A stretch of 39,485 nucleotides of DNA from an uncultured Lachnospiraceae bacterium (GTDB lineage Bacteria > Bacillota > Clostridia > Lachnospirales > Lachnospiraceae). Shown piece after piece: positions 8,458-16,054 of this stretch (position 1 is the stretch's first letter; each line of letters opens with the position of its first letter). The DNA lies in NCBI GenBank assembly GCA_944384155.1, contig CALWSG010000027.1, forward strand, positions 1 through 39,485, in the 5' to 3' direction. The notes under the pieces are model-generated. The model saw only the letters and a list, made by a program, of their open reading frames with translations, did no database searches and was not told the origin of the DNA. The translations under genes were made by a program, and so were the position numbers.

Positions 8458-8907
8458 TTAAGCACAGATACCTTCTGTATATCCTTCTCCTGCATGGAAA
8501 CGAATAATTTTGCTTAATTCGGTGATTGTATTATGACCATAGCCAAAATCACTAATAGAATATTCAGCCATGGCACCTGATAATACATCAATGTAAAATC
8601 TGTAATGATGCTGCTGTATCATTTTAGCTGCATCAATAAGCTTCTCCTTAAGCTCAGGACAGGTGTACTCATATTTAACGGCAAATGTCCAAGCAGTTAA
8701 AATACAAAGTGGAATATTTTCAACAAAGCTTATTGAACGTCCTGATTGTATAAGTTCAAATAATTCATCCATGAGGTAGCCGCAATCCGCCGGCGATACA
8801 GGGAGGCTGCCTATAATGGTGCTTTGATTAATGTCTGATGTAAAATGTTTTTTTAGTATGTTTTCTGCTTCCAAGATGCCATCGGTGTTTTCAAATAAAT
8901 TTTTCAT
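8458..8907 (-). CDS. Unknown 149-residue cytoplasmic protein
   Basis: I do not recognise this protein. It has no signal peptide or membrane segment and looks mostly helical. It contains three or four cysteines (in PADCGYL, PLCILTAW, YTCPELK and the C-terminal ICA) with no metal-binding spacing. The sequence reads as a well-mixed globular protein and codon use is like the neighbours. AAAGGA lies upstream of its ATG. It is transcribed divergently from the LysR regulator at 9121, and two copies of an operator-like repeat lie in the shared intergenic region. By the usual logic of divergent LysR pairs it is probably a target of that regulator. Confidence 0.55.
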   Translation of the reverse strand: MKNLFENTDGILEAENILKKHFTSDINQSTIIGSLPVSPADCGYLMDELFELIQSGRSISFVENIPLCILTAWTFAVKYEYTCPELKEKLIDAAKMIQQHHYRFYIDVLSGAMAEYSISDFGYGHNTITELSKIIRFHAGEGYTEGICA

Positions 8908-8960
8908 TTTAACACATTCCTTTCTAATTTATAAAGCAGTTGTCTGCAGGTTAATTGTAA

Positions 8961-9000
8961 ATTAGTATTTGCTAATACTAATTAGTATTTGCTAATACTA
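8961..9000. repeat. Two tandem 20-bp near-palindromic repeats (operator-like)
   Basis: ATTAGTATTTGCTAATACTA occurs twice, perfectly and head to tail (8961-8980, 8981-9000). Each copy, with the following AA, is a near-perfect palindrome (TTAGTATT..AATACTAA; only the centre breaks it). The second copy overlaps the -35 element of the promoter towards the LysR gene. The first lies close to a TACAAT hexamer (complement of 8954-8959) facing the minus-strand gene. The placement fits binding by the adjacent regulator at both promoters. Confidence 0.75.
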
Positions 9001-9017
9001 ATAGCATTTAGTATAAT
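8989..9017 (+). promoter_or_regulatory. Promoter of the LysR gene
   Basis: TTGCTA (8989-8994), 17 bases and a perfect TATAAT (9012-9017). The -35 is inside the second tandem repeat, so binding there should block or modulate transcription. Confidence 0.55.
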
Positions 9018-9120
9018 CAATTTGAAAAAAATGTCAAATAAAAGATAAATAATATTCCGTTAAGGCAATATTACAAAAGTGTTACCACAAAATGGAAGAG
9101 AAAAAAGTGAGGAAGTTATA

Positions 9121-10002
9121 ATGAATATGGAATACTATAAGGTTTTTTATGAAACTGCACAGGCGGGAAGTGTATCGGCAGCGGCAAGGACCTTATGTAT
9201 AACGCAGCCTGCCGTAAGTCAGGCAATAAAAAATCTTGAAAAGGAGCTTGGCGGAGATTTATTTGTCAGAACCTCAAAGGGATTAAAGCTGACAAAGGAA
9301 GGCAATGTACTGTATTCATACATAAAGCAGGGATATGAATTAATTAAGCTTGGAGAAGAAAAATACAAAAATATGCTTAATCTTGATTCCGGAGAGATTG
9401 TTATAGGTGCCAGTGATATGTCATTGCAGTTTTATCTGCTGCCATATTTGGAAAAATATCATGAGCTTTATCCAAACATAAAAATAAGCGTAACCAATGC
9501 ACCTACGCCAGAGACACTTAAAAACCTTAAAGAGGGAAAAATAGATTTTGGTATTGTATCAACGCCCTTTGATACGGATAAGGATATACGATGTATGAAG
9601 GTTAGAAAAATCAAGACAATATTTATAGGGGGAAGTGAATATGAAAAATACAAGGGTAAAAAGCTTTCCATAGATACAGTGATGGAAATGCCGCTTATAT
9701 GTCTTGAGCAAAAGACAAGTACAAGAAGGGCAGCAGATATATTTTTTGAGAGGTACGGGTTAAAGCCGGAGCCTGAATTTGAGCTTGCAACAAGTGATAT
9801 TATTGTACAGTTTGTATTAAGAAATCTTGGCATAGGTATAGTGGTGGAGGATTTTGCAAAGCCGTATATAGAAAGAGGAGAGGTTTTCAGGCTGGAATTT
9901 CAGGAAACCATAGACGAGAGAGATATGACTGTGGTGGTATCAGAGAAAAATTACTTGTCAACGGCGGGAAATACACTTTTAGAGATGCTTAGGCTTAGAT
10001 AG
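9121..10002 (+). CDS. LysR-family transcriptional regulator
   Basis: 293 residues from ATG 9121, with GAGGAAG upstream; the in-frame ATG at 9079 has no ribosome site. The N-terminal winged helix-turn-helix is clear: YYKVFYETAQAGSVSAAAR, TQPAVSQAIKNLE and GGDLFVR (residues 4-53). It is followed by a linker helix and a type 2 periplasmic-binding-protein-like effector domain (about 90-293) with IGASDMSLQFYLLPYLEKY. The effector is not predictable from sequence. LysR proteins usually control a divergent neighbour and themselves, here the unknown gene at 8458-8907, through the tandem repeats at 8961-9000. purA downstream has its own promoter and is probably not in the same unit. Confidence 0.9.
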   Translation: MNMEYYKVFYETAQAGSVSAAARTLCITQPAVSQAIKNLEKELGGDLFVRTSKGLKLTKEGNVLYSYIKQGYELIKLGEEKYKNMLNLDSGEIVIGASDMSLQFYLLPYLEKYHELYPNIKISVTNAPTPETLKNLKEGKIDFGIVSTPFDTDKDIRCMKVRKIKTIFIGGSEYEKYKGKKLSIDTVMEMPLICLEQKTSTRRAADIFFERYGLKPEPEFELATSDIIVQFVLRNLGIGIVVEDFAKPYIERGEVFRLEFQETIDERDMTVVVSEKNYLSTAGNTLLEMLRLR

Positions 10003-10042
10003 CATATAAGTATGCGTTATATATAATATAAATATTATTAAA

Positions 10043-10071
10043 TTTACTTATATAAAAATATATGATATACT
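10043..10071 (+). promoter_or_regulatory. Promoter of purA
   Basis: TTTACT (10043-10048), 17 bases and TATACT (10066-10071). The leader of about 65 bases contains a weak AGGGTT/AACCCT hairpin (10081-10106) before a GGAGG ribosome site. Confidence 0.6.
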
Positions 10072-10144
10072 TATTCGTGCAGGGTTAAGAAGAATATTAA
10101 AACCCTATATAAAGGCGGTATAGCAGCCGGAACGGAGGAATAAA

Positions 10145-11419
10145 ATGGTAAAAGCAGTTGTAGGAGCTAACTGGGGAGATGAAGGTAAAGGAAAAATAAC
10201 AGATATGCTTGCAGAGACAAGCGATATTATTGTACGTTTTCAGGGAGGAAGCAATGCAGGTCATACCATAGTAAATGATTACGGAAAATTTGCATTACAT
10301 ATACTTCCGTCAGGAGTATTTTATAATCATACAACAAGCATAATAGGAAACGGAGTGGCATTCAGCGTTCCGGCACTGTTTAAAGAGGTAAATGATATTG
10401 TAGAAAAGGGAGTGCCAAAGCCTAAGATTTTAGTTTCCGACAGGGCACAGATTGTTATGCCTTATCATATATTATTTGATGCGTATGAGGAGGAAAGACT
10501 GGGCGGCAAATCCTTCGGCTCAACAAAGTCAGGTATTGCACCCTTTTATTCAGATAAGTACTCAAAGATAGGCTTTCAGGTATCCGAGCTGTTTGATGAA
10601 GATATATTAGAGGAAAAGGTAGAAAGAGTATGTCAGTTGAAAAATGTTCTTATCGAGCATTTGTATCACAAGGAGCCTATTAATCCAAAGGAGCTTTTAA
10701 ATACACTGCACGAATACAGGGATATGGTAGAACCATATGTATGTGATACGGCGGCCTTTCTCAGGGAAGCAATAAAGGAGGGGAAAAATATTCTTTTAGA
10801 GGGGCAGCTTGGAACCTTAAAAGATCCTGATTTTGGAATTTATCCAATGGTAACATCGTCCTCCACACTTGCAGCATATGGAGCCATAGGTGCAGGTATA
10901 CCTCCTTATGAAATAAAGAGCATTGTAACTGTAGTTAAGGCATATTCAAGTGCAGTCGGTGCAGGAGAATTTGTCAGCGAAATATTCGGCGATGAGGCCG
11001 ATGAGCTAAGAAGACGAGGCGGAGACGGAGGAGAATTTGGTGCTACAACAGGAAGACCAAGAAGAATGGGATGGTTTGACTGTGTTGCATCAAGATATGG
11101 CTGTAAGATGCAGGGAGCTACAGAGGTTGCATTTACCGTACTTGATGTACTTGGATATCTTGATGAGATACCTGTATGCGTAGGGTATGATATAGACGGA
11201 GAGGTTACAAGGGATTTCCCTGTAACAAGCAGGCTTAAAAAGGCAAAGCCTGTATATAAGGTATTGCCGGGCTGGAAATGTGATATACGTGGAATCAGTA
11301 AGTATGAAGAACTTCCGGAAAATTGCAGAAACTATATTGAGTTTGTAGAAAAAGAACTTGAAGTTAAAATATCCATGATATCAAATGGTCCGGGAAGACA
11401 TGATATTATTTACAGATAG
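10145..11419 (+). CDS. purA: Adenylosuccinate synthetase
   Basis: GTP-dependent ligation of IMP and aspartate to adenylosuccinate, the first step from IMP to AMP. The 424 residues begin with the GTP/IMP loop GANWGDEGKGK (residues 7-17), followed by GGSNAGHT and the catalytic-loop motif GTTTGRPRR-like GATTGRPRRMGWFD (about 300). All core motifs of the family are present. CGGAGG precedes the ATG by 6 bases. A small membrane-protein gene starts 26 bases downstream and ends at a terminator, so the two probably share a transcript. The product is the substrate of PurB (5964). Confidence 0.95.
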   Translation: MVKAVVGANWGDEGKGKITDMLAETSDIIVRFQGGSNAGHTIVNDYGKFALHILPSGVFYNHTTSIIGNGVAFSVPALFKEVNDIVEKGVPKPKILVSDRAQIVMPYHILFDAYEEERLGGKSFGSTKSGIAPFYSDKYSKIGFQVSELFDEDILEEKVERVCQLKNVLIEHLYHKEPINPKELLNTLHEYRDMVEPYVCDTAAFLREAIKEGKNILLEGQLGTLKDPDFGIYPMVTSSSTLAAYGAIGAGIPPYEIKSIVTVVKAYSSAVGAGEFVSEIFGDEADELRRRGGDGGEFGATTGRPRRMGWFDCVASRYGCKMQGATEVAFTVLDVLGYLDEIPVCVGYDIDGEVTRDFPVTSRLKKAKPVYKVLPGWKCDIRGISKYEELPENCRNYIEFVEKELEVKISMISNGPGRHDIIYR

Positions 11420-11445
11420 AAAGTACTTGAGAACGGAGAATTAGT

Positions 11446-11688
11446 GTGGAAAAAATAAAGAAAGTACTGGCTATAGCAGTAGTTATATTATTGGTTTTAA
11501 TGTATATATGGGCATTCATATCCGCATTAATGGCAAAGCCGGGAGCAGGGGAAATATTTAATGCAGCTATATTTTGTACTGTATTTTTTCCTGTGCTTAT
11601 ATATATTTATATGTGGACGGCAAAGTGGCTGAAAGGAAGAGGTACAGACAAGAAAGAGGATACGGATAAGAAGGATAGCTTAAAATAG
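11446..11688 (+). CDS. Small membrane protein of unknown function
   Basis: 80 residues from a GTG start, with GAACGGAG upstream. There are two hydrophobic segments (about residues 5-27 and 38-58), a short loop and a charged C-terminal tail rich in Lys and Asp (KKEDTDKKD). The positive tail suggests that it stays in the cytoplasm. It follows purA by 26 bases and precedes a terminator, so it is likely co-transcribed with purA. No family is recognised. Confidence 0.65.
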   Translation: MEKIKKVLAIAVVILLVLMYIWAFISALMAKPGAGEIFNAAIFCTVFFPVLIYIYMWTAKWLKGRGTDKKEDTDKKDSLK

Positions 11689-11691
11689 TAT

Positions 11692-11738
11692 GAAAAACAC
11701 TCTTATGGTGGAAACAAAATCCACGGTAGGAGTGTTTT
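11692..11738 (+). terminator. Intrinsic terminator after the purA unit
   Basis: AAAACACTC..TA.GTGGA (from 11695) pairs with TCCAC..TA..GAGTGTTTT, an interrupted stem ending in TTTTG. The A-run on the left arm could let it work in both directions. Confidence 0.8.
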
Positions 11739-11864
11739 GTTATTAAGATTTTTATAAAGTTTATTAAAAAAACACAACTAAAACACTGTTTATTCACAGG
11801 TATTATTTAGAATAAATACCGTAATAAGGAAAAATCTACATTAAAGAGAAGGGATTGATAGACA

Positions 11865-12425
11865 GTGTTTGAAATGTATAAAAGCAGAAAAAGGAAAATA
11901 ACAGAAGAACAATACGGGGTATTGAAGGAGTATTATACCAAATCAGACAAAGAGGTTCATATAGACTACAGACTTGTAAGGGAAATCAGCTTTTCAAAAA
12001 ATAAAGAATTTGTTGTAAGAATGGAACAAATGAATGAAAATGACATATATATAGTAAAAAAATCCGTATGGAACGGAATAACATATGAATCATCCAACAA
12101 AATAACGAAAGATGAATGCCAAAAGCTTATATCAGGAGACGTAGAGTGGATGAATAATCAGGAAAGAGCAATAGTATATAGCCTATATTTGCAGATGAAA
12201 TACAATAAAACAGCTCCAAAGCTGGTGGCAGAATACATGAAAGAAACATGTATGGGGATAGGCAGCAGAGAAAAGATAATATTTACATATGGAAGCTCGG
12301 AAACAAAAAAGCATATGGAAAGCTTCTTTGACATAAATGCTAAAATGGAAGCCAAAGGAAAATCAATATACAGCGAAATGCAGAGCGAAATAACAGCCCC
12401 ATCTTTCCTCTTGCAACTAACATAA
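11865..12425 (+). CDS. Short VTC/CYTH-like domain protein
   Basis: 186 residues, starting at GTG 11865 or ATG 11874. The order of blocks recalls the VTC domain (the triphosphate-tunnel fold of polyphosphate polymerases). RKRKITEEQYGVLKEYY at the N-terminus is followed by a basic strand ending YIVKKSVWNGITYESSNKIT (in the family, lysine-rich, then NG.., then K/R). Next come an LISGD-type turn, KTAPKLVAEYMKE (family: PKVIVEYDRE) and a strand IIFTYGSS. It is shorter than usual VTC domains (over 220 residues), and the acidic and arginine residues expected to hold metal and triphosphate are only partly present. It may be a decayed or divergent, possibly inactive, member. No membrane partner lies next to it. 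Confidence 0.45.
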   Translation: MFEMYKSRKRKITEEQYGVLKEYYTKSDKEVHIDYRLVREISFSKNKEFVVRMEQMNENDIYIVKKSVWNGITYESSNKITKDECQKLISGDVEWMNNQERAIVYSLYLQMKYNKTAPKLVAEYMKETCMGIGSREKIIFTYGSSETKKHMESFFDINAKMEAKGKSIYSEMQSEITAPSFLLQLT

Positions 12426-12463
12426 AAATAATGTATAATGTTCACGTATGCAATGAGCTATGC

Positions 12464-12528
12464 AAAAGCACACGGAAGTATGTTTTGAGTTGTGCTTGCA
12501 CAAGGTAAAAATACTTCCGTGTGCTTTT
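12464..12528. repeat. 18-bp perfect inverted repeat with nested palindrome
   Basis: AAAAGCACACGGAAGTAT (12464-12481) is exactly complementary to 12511-12528. The 29-base loop holds a second small hairpin, TTGTGC-TT-GCACAA. The right arm ends in TTTT, so this may terminate transcription of the VTC-like gene; the arms are longer than needed for that. Confidence 0.7.
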
Positions 12529-12531
12529 ATA

Positions 12532-12569
12532 GGGCGAAGCCCGTGAAGAGCAATGCTTCACTGTGCTCT
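12532..12569 (+). promoter_or_regulatory. Cluster of small, mutually exclusive hairpins before the SEC-C gene
   Basis: GGGC-GAA-GCCC (12532-12542) is followed by GTGAAG (12543-12548), which can pair with CTTCAC (12556-12561). AGAGCA (12547-12552) can instead pair with TGCTCT (12564-12569). The last two cannot form together. This could be a leader structure or the end of a small dispersed repeat. Confidence 0.35.
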
Positions 12570-12616
12570 ATGGCAAATGTGTTTATCCAATAAGAAAAAA
12601 GGATGGGAATTATAAT

Positions 12617-13144
12617 ATGGCGAACGAAGAAAAGAAAGAGTATACATTATTAGAAACATGGAGAAGTCTTGCCTATGGAGCAGGAAAATCACAGAAGGAA
12701 AGTGATATGTTCTGGGCAAACTACTTTAATTATGAAAAAGGAATTTATGAGCAGATTTTAGCAGAACCGGAAAACGTCGTTCAGGGAACTGTAAAAGAGC
12801 TTGCGGAAAAATATAATGTTGAGCTTCTTATTATGGTAGGATTTTTAGATGGAATTAATGACAGCTTAAAGAATCCTAATCCTATAGAAGATATGACAGA
12901 AGATACAGTTGTAAATTTAGGCTATGATATAGAGCTTTTATATAAAAATATGGTAGATGCAAAGGCAGAGTGGCTGTACACACTTGAGGCATGGAATACT
13001 CTTATACCTGATGAGGAACGAAGAAAAGAATTGTATAGAGAGCAGAAGAAAGCACATACTGTTGTGAAGGATAAGAAGATAGGAAGAAATGACCCATGTC
13101 CTTGCGGCTCAGGAAAGAAGTATAAATTCTGTTGCGGAAGGTAA
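12617..13144 (+). CDS. SEC-C motif protein
   Basis: 175 residues from ATG 12617, with AAAGGATGGGAA upstream; earlier in-frame codons from 12563 lie in the structured leader. The body is helical and acidic. The C-terminus [19 protein letters not shown] is a textbook SEC-C zinc-binding motif (CxCxSGKKYKxCC), as found at the end of SecA and in many stand-alone proteins, where it binds zinc and can contact ribosomes or partner proteins. SecA's ATPase domains are absent, so this is not a SecA. The 31-base gap to the lipid-kinase gene suggests co-transcription. Its precise function is unknown. Confidence 0.75.
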   Translation: MANEEKKEYTLLETWRSLAYGAGKSQKESDMFWANYFNYEKGIYEQILAEPENVVQGTVKELAEKYNVELLIMVGFLDGINDSLKNPNPIEDMTEDTVVNLGYDIELLYKNMVDAKAEWLYTLEAWNTLIPDEERRKELYREQKKAHTVVKDKKIGRNDPCPCGSGKKYKFCCGR

Positions 13145-13174
13145 TCTGTATTAAAAAAGAAAGAGGGGTACAGA

Positions 13175-14098
13175 GTGAAACGGTTACTGTTTATATATAA
13201 TGCTAAATCAGGTAAGGCACAAATCAGAAAGCATCTTGCTGACATTATAGATATTTTTATAAAGGCAGGGTATCGTGTTGAGGCGTATCAGACCCAGTCA
13301 AGGGAAGATGCCATGCATCAGGTGGAAAAGAGAGGCAAAAGCTTTGACCTTATAGTATGCAGCGGCGGTGACGGCACGTTAAATGAAGTTATTACCGGGC
13401 TTATGAGAAGTGACTGGTATTATGAAAAGAGAGTGCCTATAGGGTACATACCGTCAGGTTCAACAAATGATTTTGCAAACAGCATCATACTTCCCAAAAA
13501 TGTTATAAGTGCAGCAAATGTGGCAGTCAATGGTAAAAAGAAAAGTGTTGACATAGGCAGCTTTAATGATAGAAATTTTGTGTATGTAGCGGCGTTTGGT
13601 GCATTTACTGATGTATCCTATAATACACCACAGGACCTTAAAAATATTTTAGGGCATCAGGCATATATAGTAGAGGGACTGAAGCAGTTTATACCTACAA
13701 TAACAAGCACATATCATATAAAGCTTATAGCTAATGGGAAAAAGCTGGAGGGAGACTTTATATATGGTATGGTAAGTAATTCAAATTCAGTAGGAGGCTT
13801 TAAGGGAATATCAGGAAAAAATGTAGGGCTTGATGACGGGCTTTTTGAGGTAACGCTTGTAAAGCAGCCTTCCTCACCCTTTGAATTTCAGGAAATAATC
13901 TCTGCACTTCTGTTGGGAAAGAAAAGCAGGCTTGTGTGTCAGTTTAAGACTTCCCTGCTTAAAGTGTATTCAGAGGACAAAATAGACTGGGTGGTAGACG
14001 GTGAATTTGGAGGTTCAGTGAAAAAGGCAGTTATAAGAAATCATTGCAGGGCAATAAATGTAGTGACTGGAGAAAATCTTATATACAGAAAAAAATAG
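13175..14098 (+). CDS. Diacylglycerol/sphingosine-kinase family lipid kinase
   Basis: 307 residues from a GTG start behind AAGAGGGG. The DAGK catalytic domain is at the N-terminus: NAKSGK (9-14), the nucleotide-binding CSGGDGTLNEV (about residues 63-73) and IPSGSTNDFA (about 93-102). The beta-rich C-terminal domain carries GGFKGISGKNVGLDDGLFEV. These proteins (YegS/BmrU/DagK family) phosphorylate lipids such as diacylglycerol to recycle it into phosphatidic acid at the membrane. The substrate cannot be told from sequence alone. It is followed by the terminator at 14162. Confidence 0.85.
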   Translation: MKRLLFIYNAKSGKAQIRKHLADIIDIFIKAGYRVEAYQTQSREDAMHQVEKRGKSFDLIVCSGGDGTLNEVITGLMRSDWYYEKRVPIGYIPSGSTNDFANSIILPKNVISAANVAVNGKKKSVDIGSFNDRNFVYVAAFGAFTDVSYNTPQDLKNILGHQAYIVEGLKQFIPTITSTYHIKLIANGKKLEGDFIYGMVSNSNSVGGFKGISGKNVGLDDGLFEVTLVKQPSSPFEFQEIISALLLGKKSRLVCQFKTSLLKVYSEDKIDWVVDGEFGGSVKKAVIRNHCRAINVVTGENLIYRKK

Positions 14099-14161
14099 CC
14101 AAAAAAAGTACTTTAATTCGACAAAAAAATAAAAAAATAGCCAAAACGTAAATTTTTTTAT

Positions 14162-14189
14162 GCAGCCGGTTTACATCGGCTGTTTTTTT
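14162..14189 (+). terminator. Terminator of the lipid-kinase unit, overlapping the rpoD promoter
   Basis: CAGCCG (14163-14168) and CGGCTG (14177-14182) form a GC-rich stem followed by seven T. The loop holds the TTTACA that serves as -35 of the next promoter. Confidence 0.8.
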
Positions 14190-14198
14190 GTGTATAAT
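14170..14198 (+). promoter_or_regulatory. rpoD promoter nested in the upstream terminator
   Basis: TTTACA (14170-14175), 17 bases and a perfect TATAAT (14193-14198). The -35 lies in the terminator loop and the -10 just past its T-run. The leader to the rpoD start is about 135 bases. Confidence 0.65.
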
Positions 14199-14340
14199 GG
14201 GGCAGCATGAATAAAAAATACAATAGCACAATTTCACTCTGATGACGTTATATACGAAGAAATTTGAGAAAAGGCAGAAAAGTGAATTGGCTTTAGTACC
14301 ATTACATTATACGTACTTGTGGGAAAGAGGAGAATTTGCA

Positions 14341-15456
14341 ATGAACGAGAAAGAGTTTTTAGAAAATCTCGATAAGTTAGTAGCACTTGGAAACAGCAAA
14401 AAAGGTGTTCTTGAGGTTACGGACATTAATAATTTTTTCAAAGGAATGGAATTGTCAGTAGAGCAGATGGAGCTTGTTTATCAGTATCTGGAAGATAAGA
14501 AGATAGATATACTGACTATTGTTGATGACAATTTTAATGATGATGATATTTTGCTTGAGCCTACAGATGAGGATTTTGAGGAAGAGGAAAATATAGACCT
14601 TGATGCGGTGGATTTGCTTGAGGGAATAGGAACAGAGGATCCTGTGAGAATGTATCTTAAGGAAATAGGAACAGTGCCCCTTTTAACTGCTGAGGAGGAG
14701 TTAAGGCTTGCAAAGAGAAAGTCAGAAGGAGATCAGGCAGCAAAGGAGAGACTTATTGAAGCTAATCTTCGTTTAGTTGTAAGTATTGCCAAGAGATATA
14801 CGGGAAGAGGAATGAGCTTTCTTGACCTTGTGCAGGAGGGAAATCTCGGACTTATAAAGGGTGTAGAGAAATTTGATTATGACAAAGGCTTTAAGCTAAG
14901 TACATATGCTACATGGTGGATAAGACAGTCAGTTACAAGAGCTTTGGCAGATCAGGCAAGAACAATACGTGTTCCTGTACATATGGTTGAAACCATAAAC
15001 AGAATGTCTAAAATGCAGCGTAAGCTGACACTGGAGCTTGGCTATGAACCGTCCACGGCAGAGCTGGCAGAAGCACTTGAAATGACAGAGGACAAGGTTT
15101 TGGAGATAATGCAGATAGCAAGGGAGCCGGCATCCTTGGAAACGCCTATAGGCGAGGAGGATGATTCTAATTTGGGAGATTTTGTGAAGGATGATAAGAC
15201 TGTAACACCTGAGCAAAACATAGAGTCTGTAATGTTAAGAGAGCACATAGATATACTGCTTCAGGATTTAAAGGAGAGAGAAAAGCAGGTAATAGTTTTA
15301 AGGTTTGGACTTGAGGACGGACATCCGCGTACACTGGAAGAGGTAGGAAAAGAATTTAATGTTACAAGGGAGCGAATAAGACAGATAGAGGCAAAGGCTT
15401 TAAGAAAGCTTAGAAACCCTGTGAGAAGTAAGAAAATTAAGGATTTTCTCGGTTAG
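14341..15456 (+). CDS. rpoD: RNA polymerase primary sigma factor (sigma-70/SigA)
   Basis: Housekeeping sigma factor that directs RNA polymerase to the TTGACA/TATAAT promoters seen throughout the window. The 371 residues comprise region 1.1 (about 1-60), an acidic linker (65-95), region 1.2 ([18 protein letters not shown]), region 2 with the DNA-melting and -10-reading sequence [19 protein letters not shown], region 3, and region 4.2 with the -35-reading helix [20 protein letters not shown]. The start is ATG 14341 behind GAGGAGA; the frame is open upstream to 14242 but carries no ribosome site there. In many Firmicutes rpoD follows dnaG. Here it stands alone, behind a lipid kinase. Confidence 0.95.
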   Translation: MNEKEFLENLDKLVALGNSKKGVLEVTDINNFFKGMELSVEQMELVYQYLEDKKIDILTIVDDNFNDDDILLEPTDEDFEEEENIDLDAVDLLEGIGTEDPVRMYLKEIGTVPLLTAEEELRLAKRKSEGDQAAKERLIEANLRLVVSIAKRYTGRGMSFLDLVQEGNLGLIKGVEKFDYDKGFKLSTYATWWIRQSVTRALADQARTIRVPVHMVETINRMSKMQRKLTLELGYEPSTAELAEALEMTEDKVLEIMQIAREPASLETPIGEEDDSNLGDFVKDDKTVTPEQNIESVMLREHIDILLQDLKEREKQVIVLRFGLEDGHPRTLEEVGKEFNVTRERIRQIEAKALRKLRNPVRSKKIKDFLG

Positions 15457-15481
15457 AAAATTAATATTGAAGGATTTGTTT

Positions 15482-15526
15482 AAAGCTTGTTTGGATTTAA
15501 TAATTAATTCCGGACAAGCTTTTTTG
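15482..15526 (+). terminator. Terminator after rpoD
   Basis: AAAGCTTGT (15482-15490) pairs with ACAAGCTTT (15514-15522), followed by a T-run; the loop is long and AT-rich. Confidence 0.75.
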
Positions 15527-15587
15527 CAGCAGCAGGGTGCTTTTGGCATTATAAATTAAAAATATGGAAACTTAAGAAAAAAATATA

Positions 15588-15617
15588 TTGACAACAATAA
15601 AATAATAGTGTACTATT
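15588..15617 (+). promoter_or_regulatory. Promoter and candidate operator of the GntR-ABC operon
   Basis: TTGACA (15588-15593), 17 bases and TACTAT (15611-15616). The -10 overlaps an inverted repeat AATAGT-GT-ACTATT (15604-15617), which resembles the short AGTGTACT-type sites of YtrA-like GntR repressors. Autoregulation by the first gene of the operon is inferred. Confidence 0.6.
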
Positions 15618-15680
15618 TAACTAGAACAGCAATACAGTTGTTCCCTATAGGAAGTAGCTTAAGTGAAAAGGAGGATAATA

Positions 15681-16052
15681 TTGGAATTTAAAAACAACAG
15701 TCCCATTTATCTTCAGGTAATTAATGATATAAAGCATCGTATAGTATCAGGAGAAATAAAGCTTGGGGAGAAGCTTTTATCAACAAGAGAGCTGGCAGTT
15801 TTATATCAGATAAATCCAAATACTGCAGTAAGAGTGTACAATGAGATGGAGGCAGAGAAAATCTGTTTTACAAAGAGGGGGCTTGGCACATTTGTTACTG
15901 AGGATGAGGATAAATTTTATTCATTGAAAGAGGAAATGGCACGGGAGTATATAGAGAATTATATACATGGAATGAAGGGATTAGGCATAAATAAGGAAGA
16001 AATGATTAAATATATTGAAACATATTTTAATGAAAGCAATACGGAGGATTGA
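15681..16052 (+). CDS. GntR-family regulator, YtrA subfamily
   Basis: 123 residues starting at TTG 15681, which has AAGGAGG 6 bases upstream; the GTG at 15663 has none. The winged helix-turn-helix is clear: PIYLQVINDIKHRIVSGEIKLG, then STRELAVLYQINPNTAVRVYNEME, then RGLGTFV (residues 8-75). A short helical tail of about 45 residues replaces a large effector domain, which defines the YtrA subgroup. These regulators sit first in operons with ABC-2 transporters and repress them. The same arrangement is seen here, with the ATPase starting 3 bases after this gene. Confidence 0.85.
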   Translation: MEFKNNSPIYLQVINDIKHRIVSGEIKLGEKLLSTRELAVLYQINPNTAVRVYNEMEAEKICFTKRGLGTFVTEDEDKFYSLKEEMAREYIENYIHGMKGLGINKEEMIKYIETYFNESNTED

Positions 16053-16054
16053 TT

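Noticed and set aside
14085..14150. Repeated AAAAAATAGCCAAAA in the gap after the lipid kinase
   Set aside because: Two short A-rich copies, one overlapping the end of the gene, are likely low-complexity coincidence.
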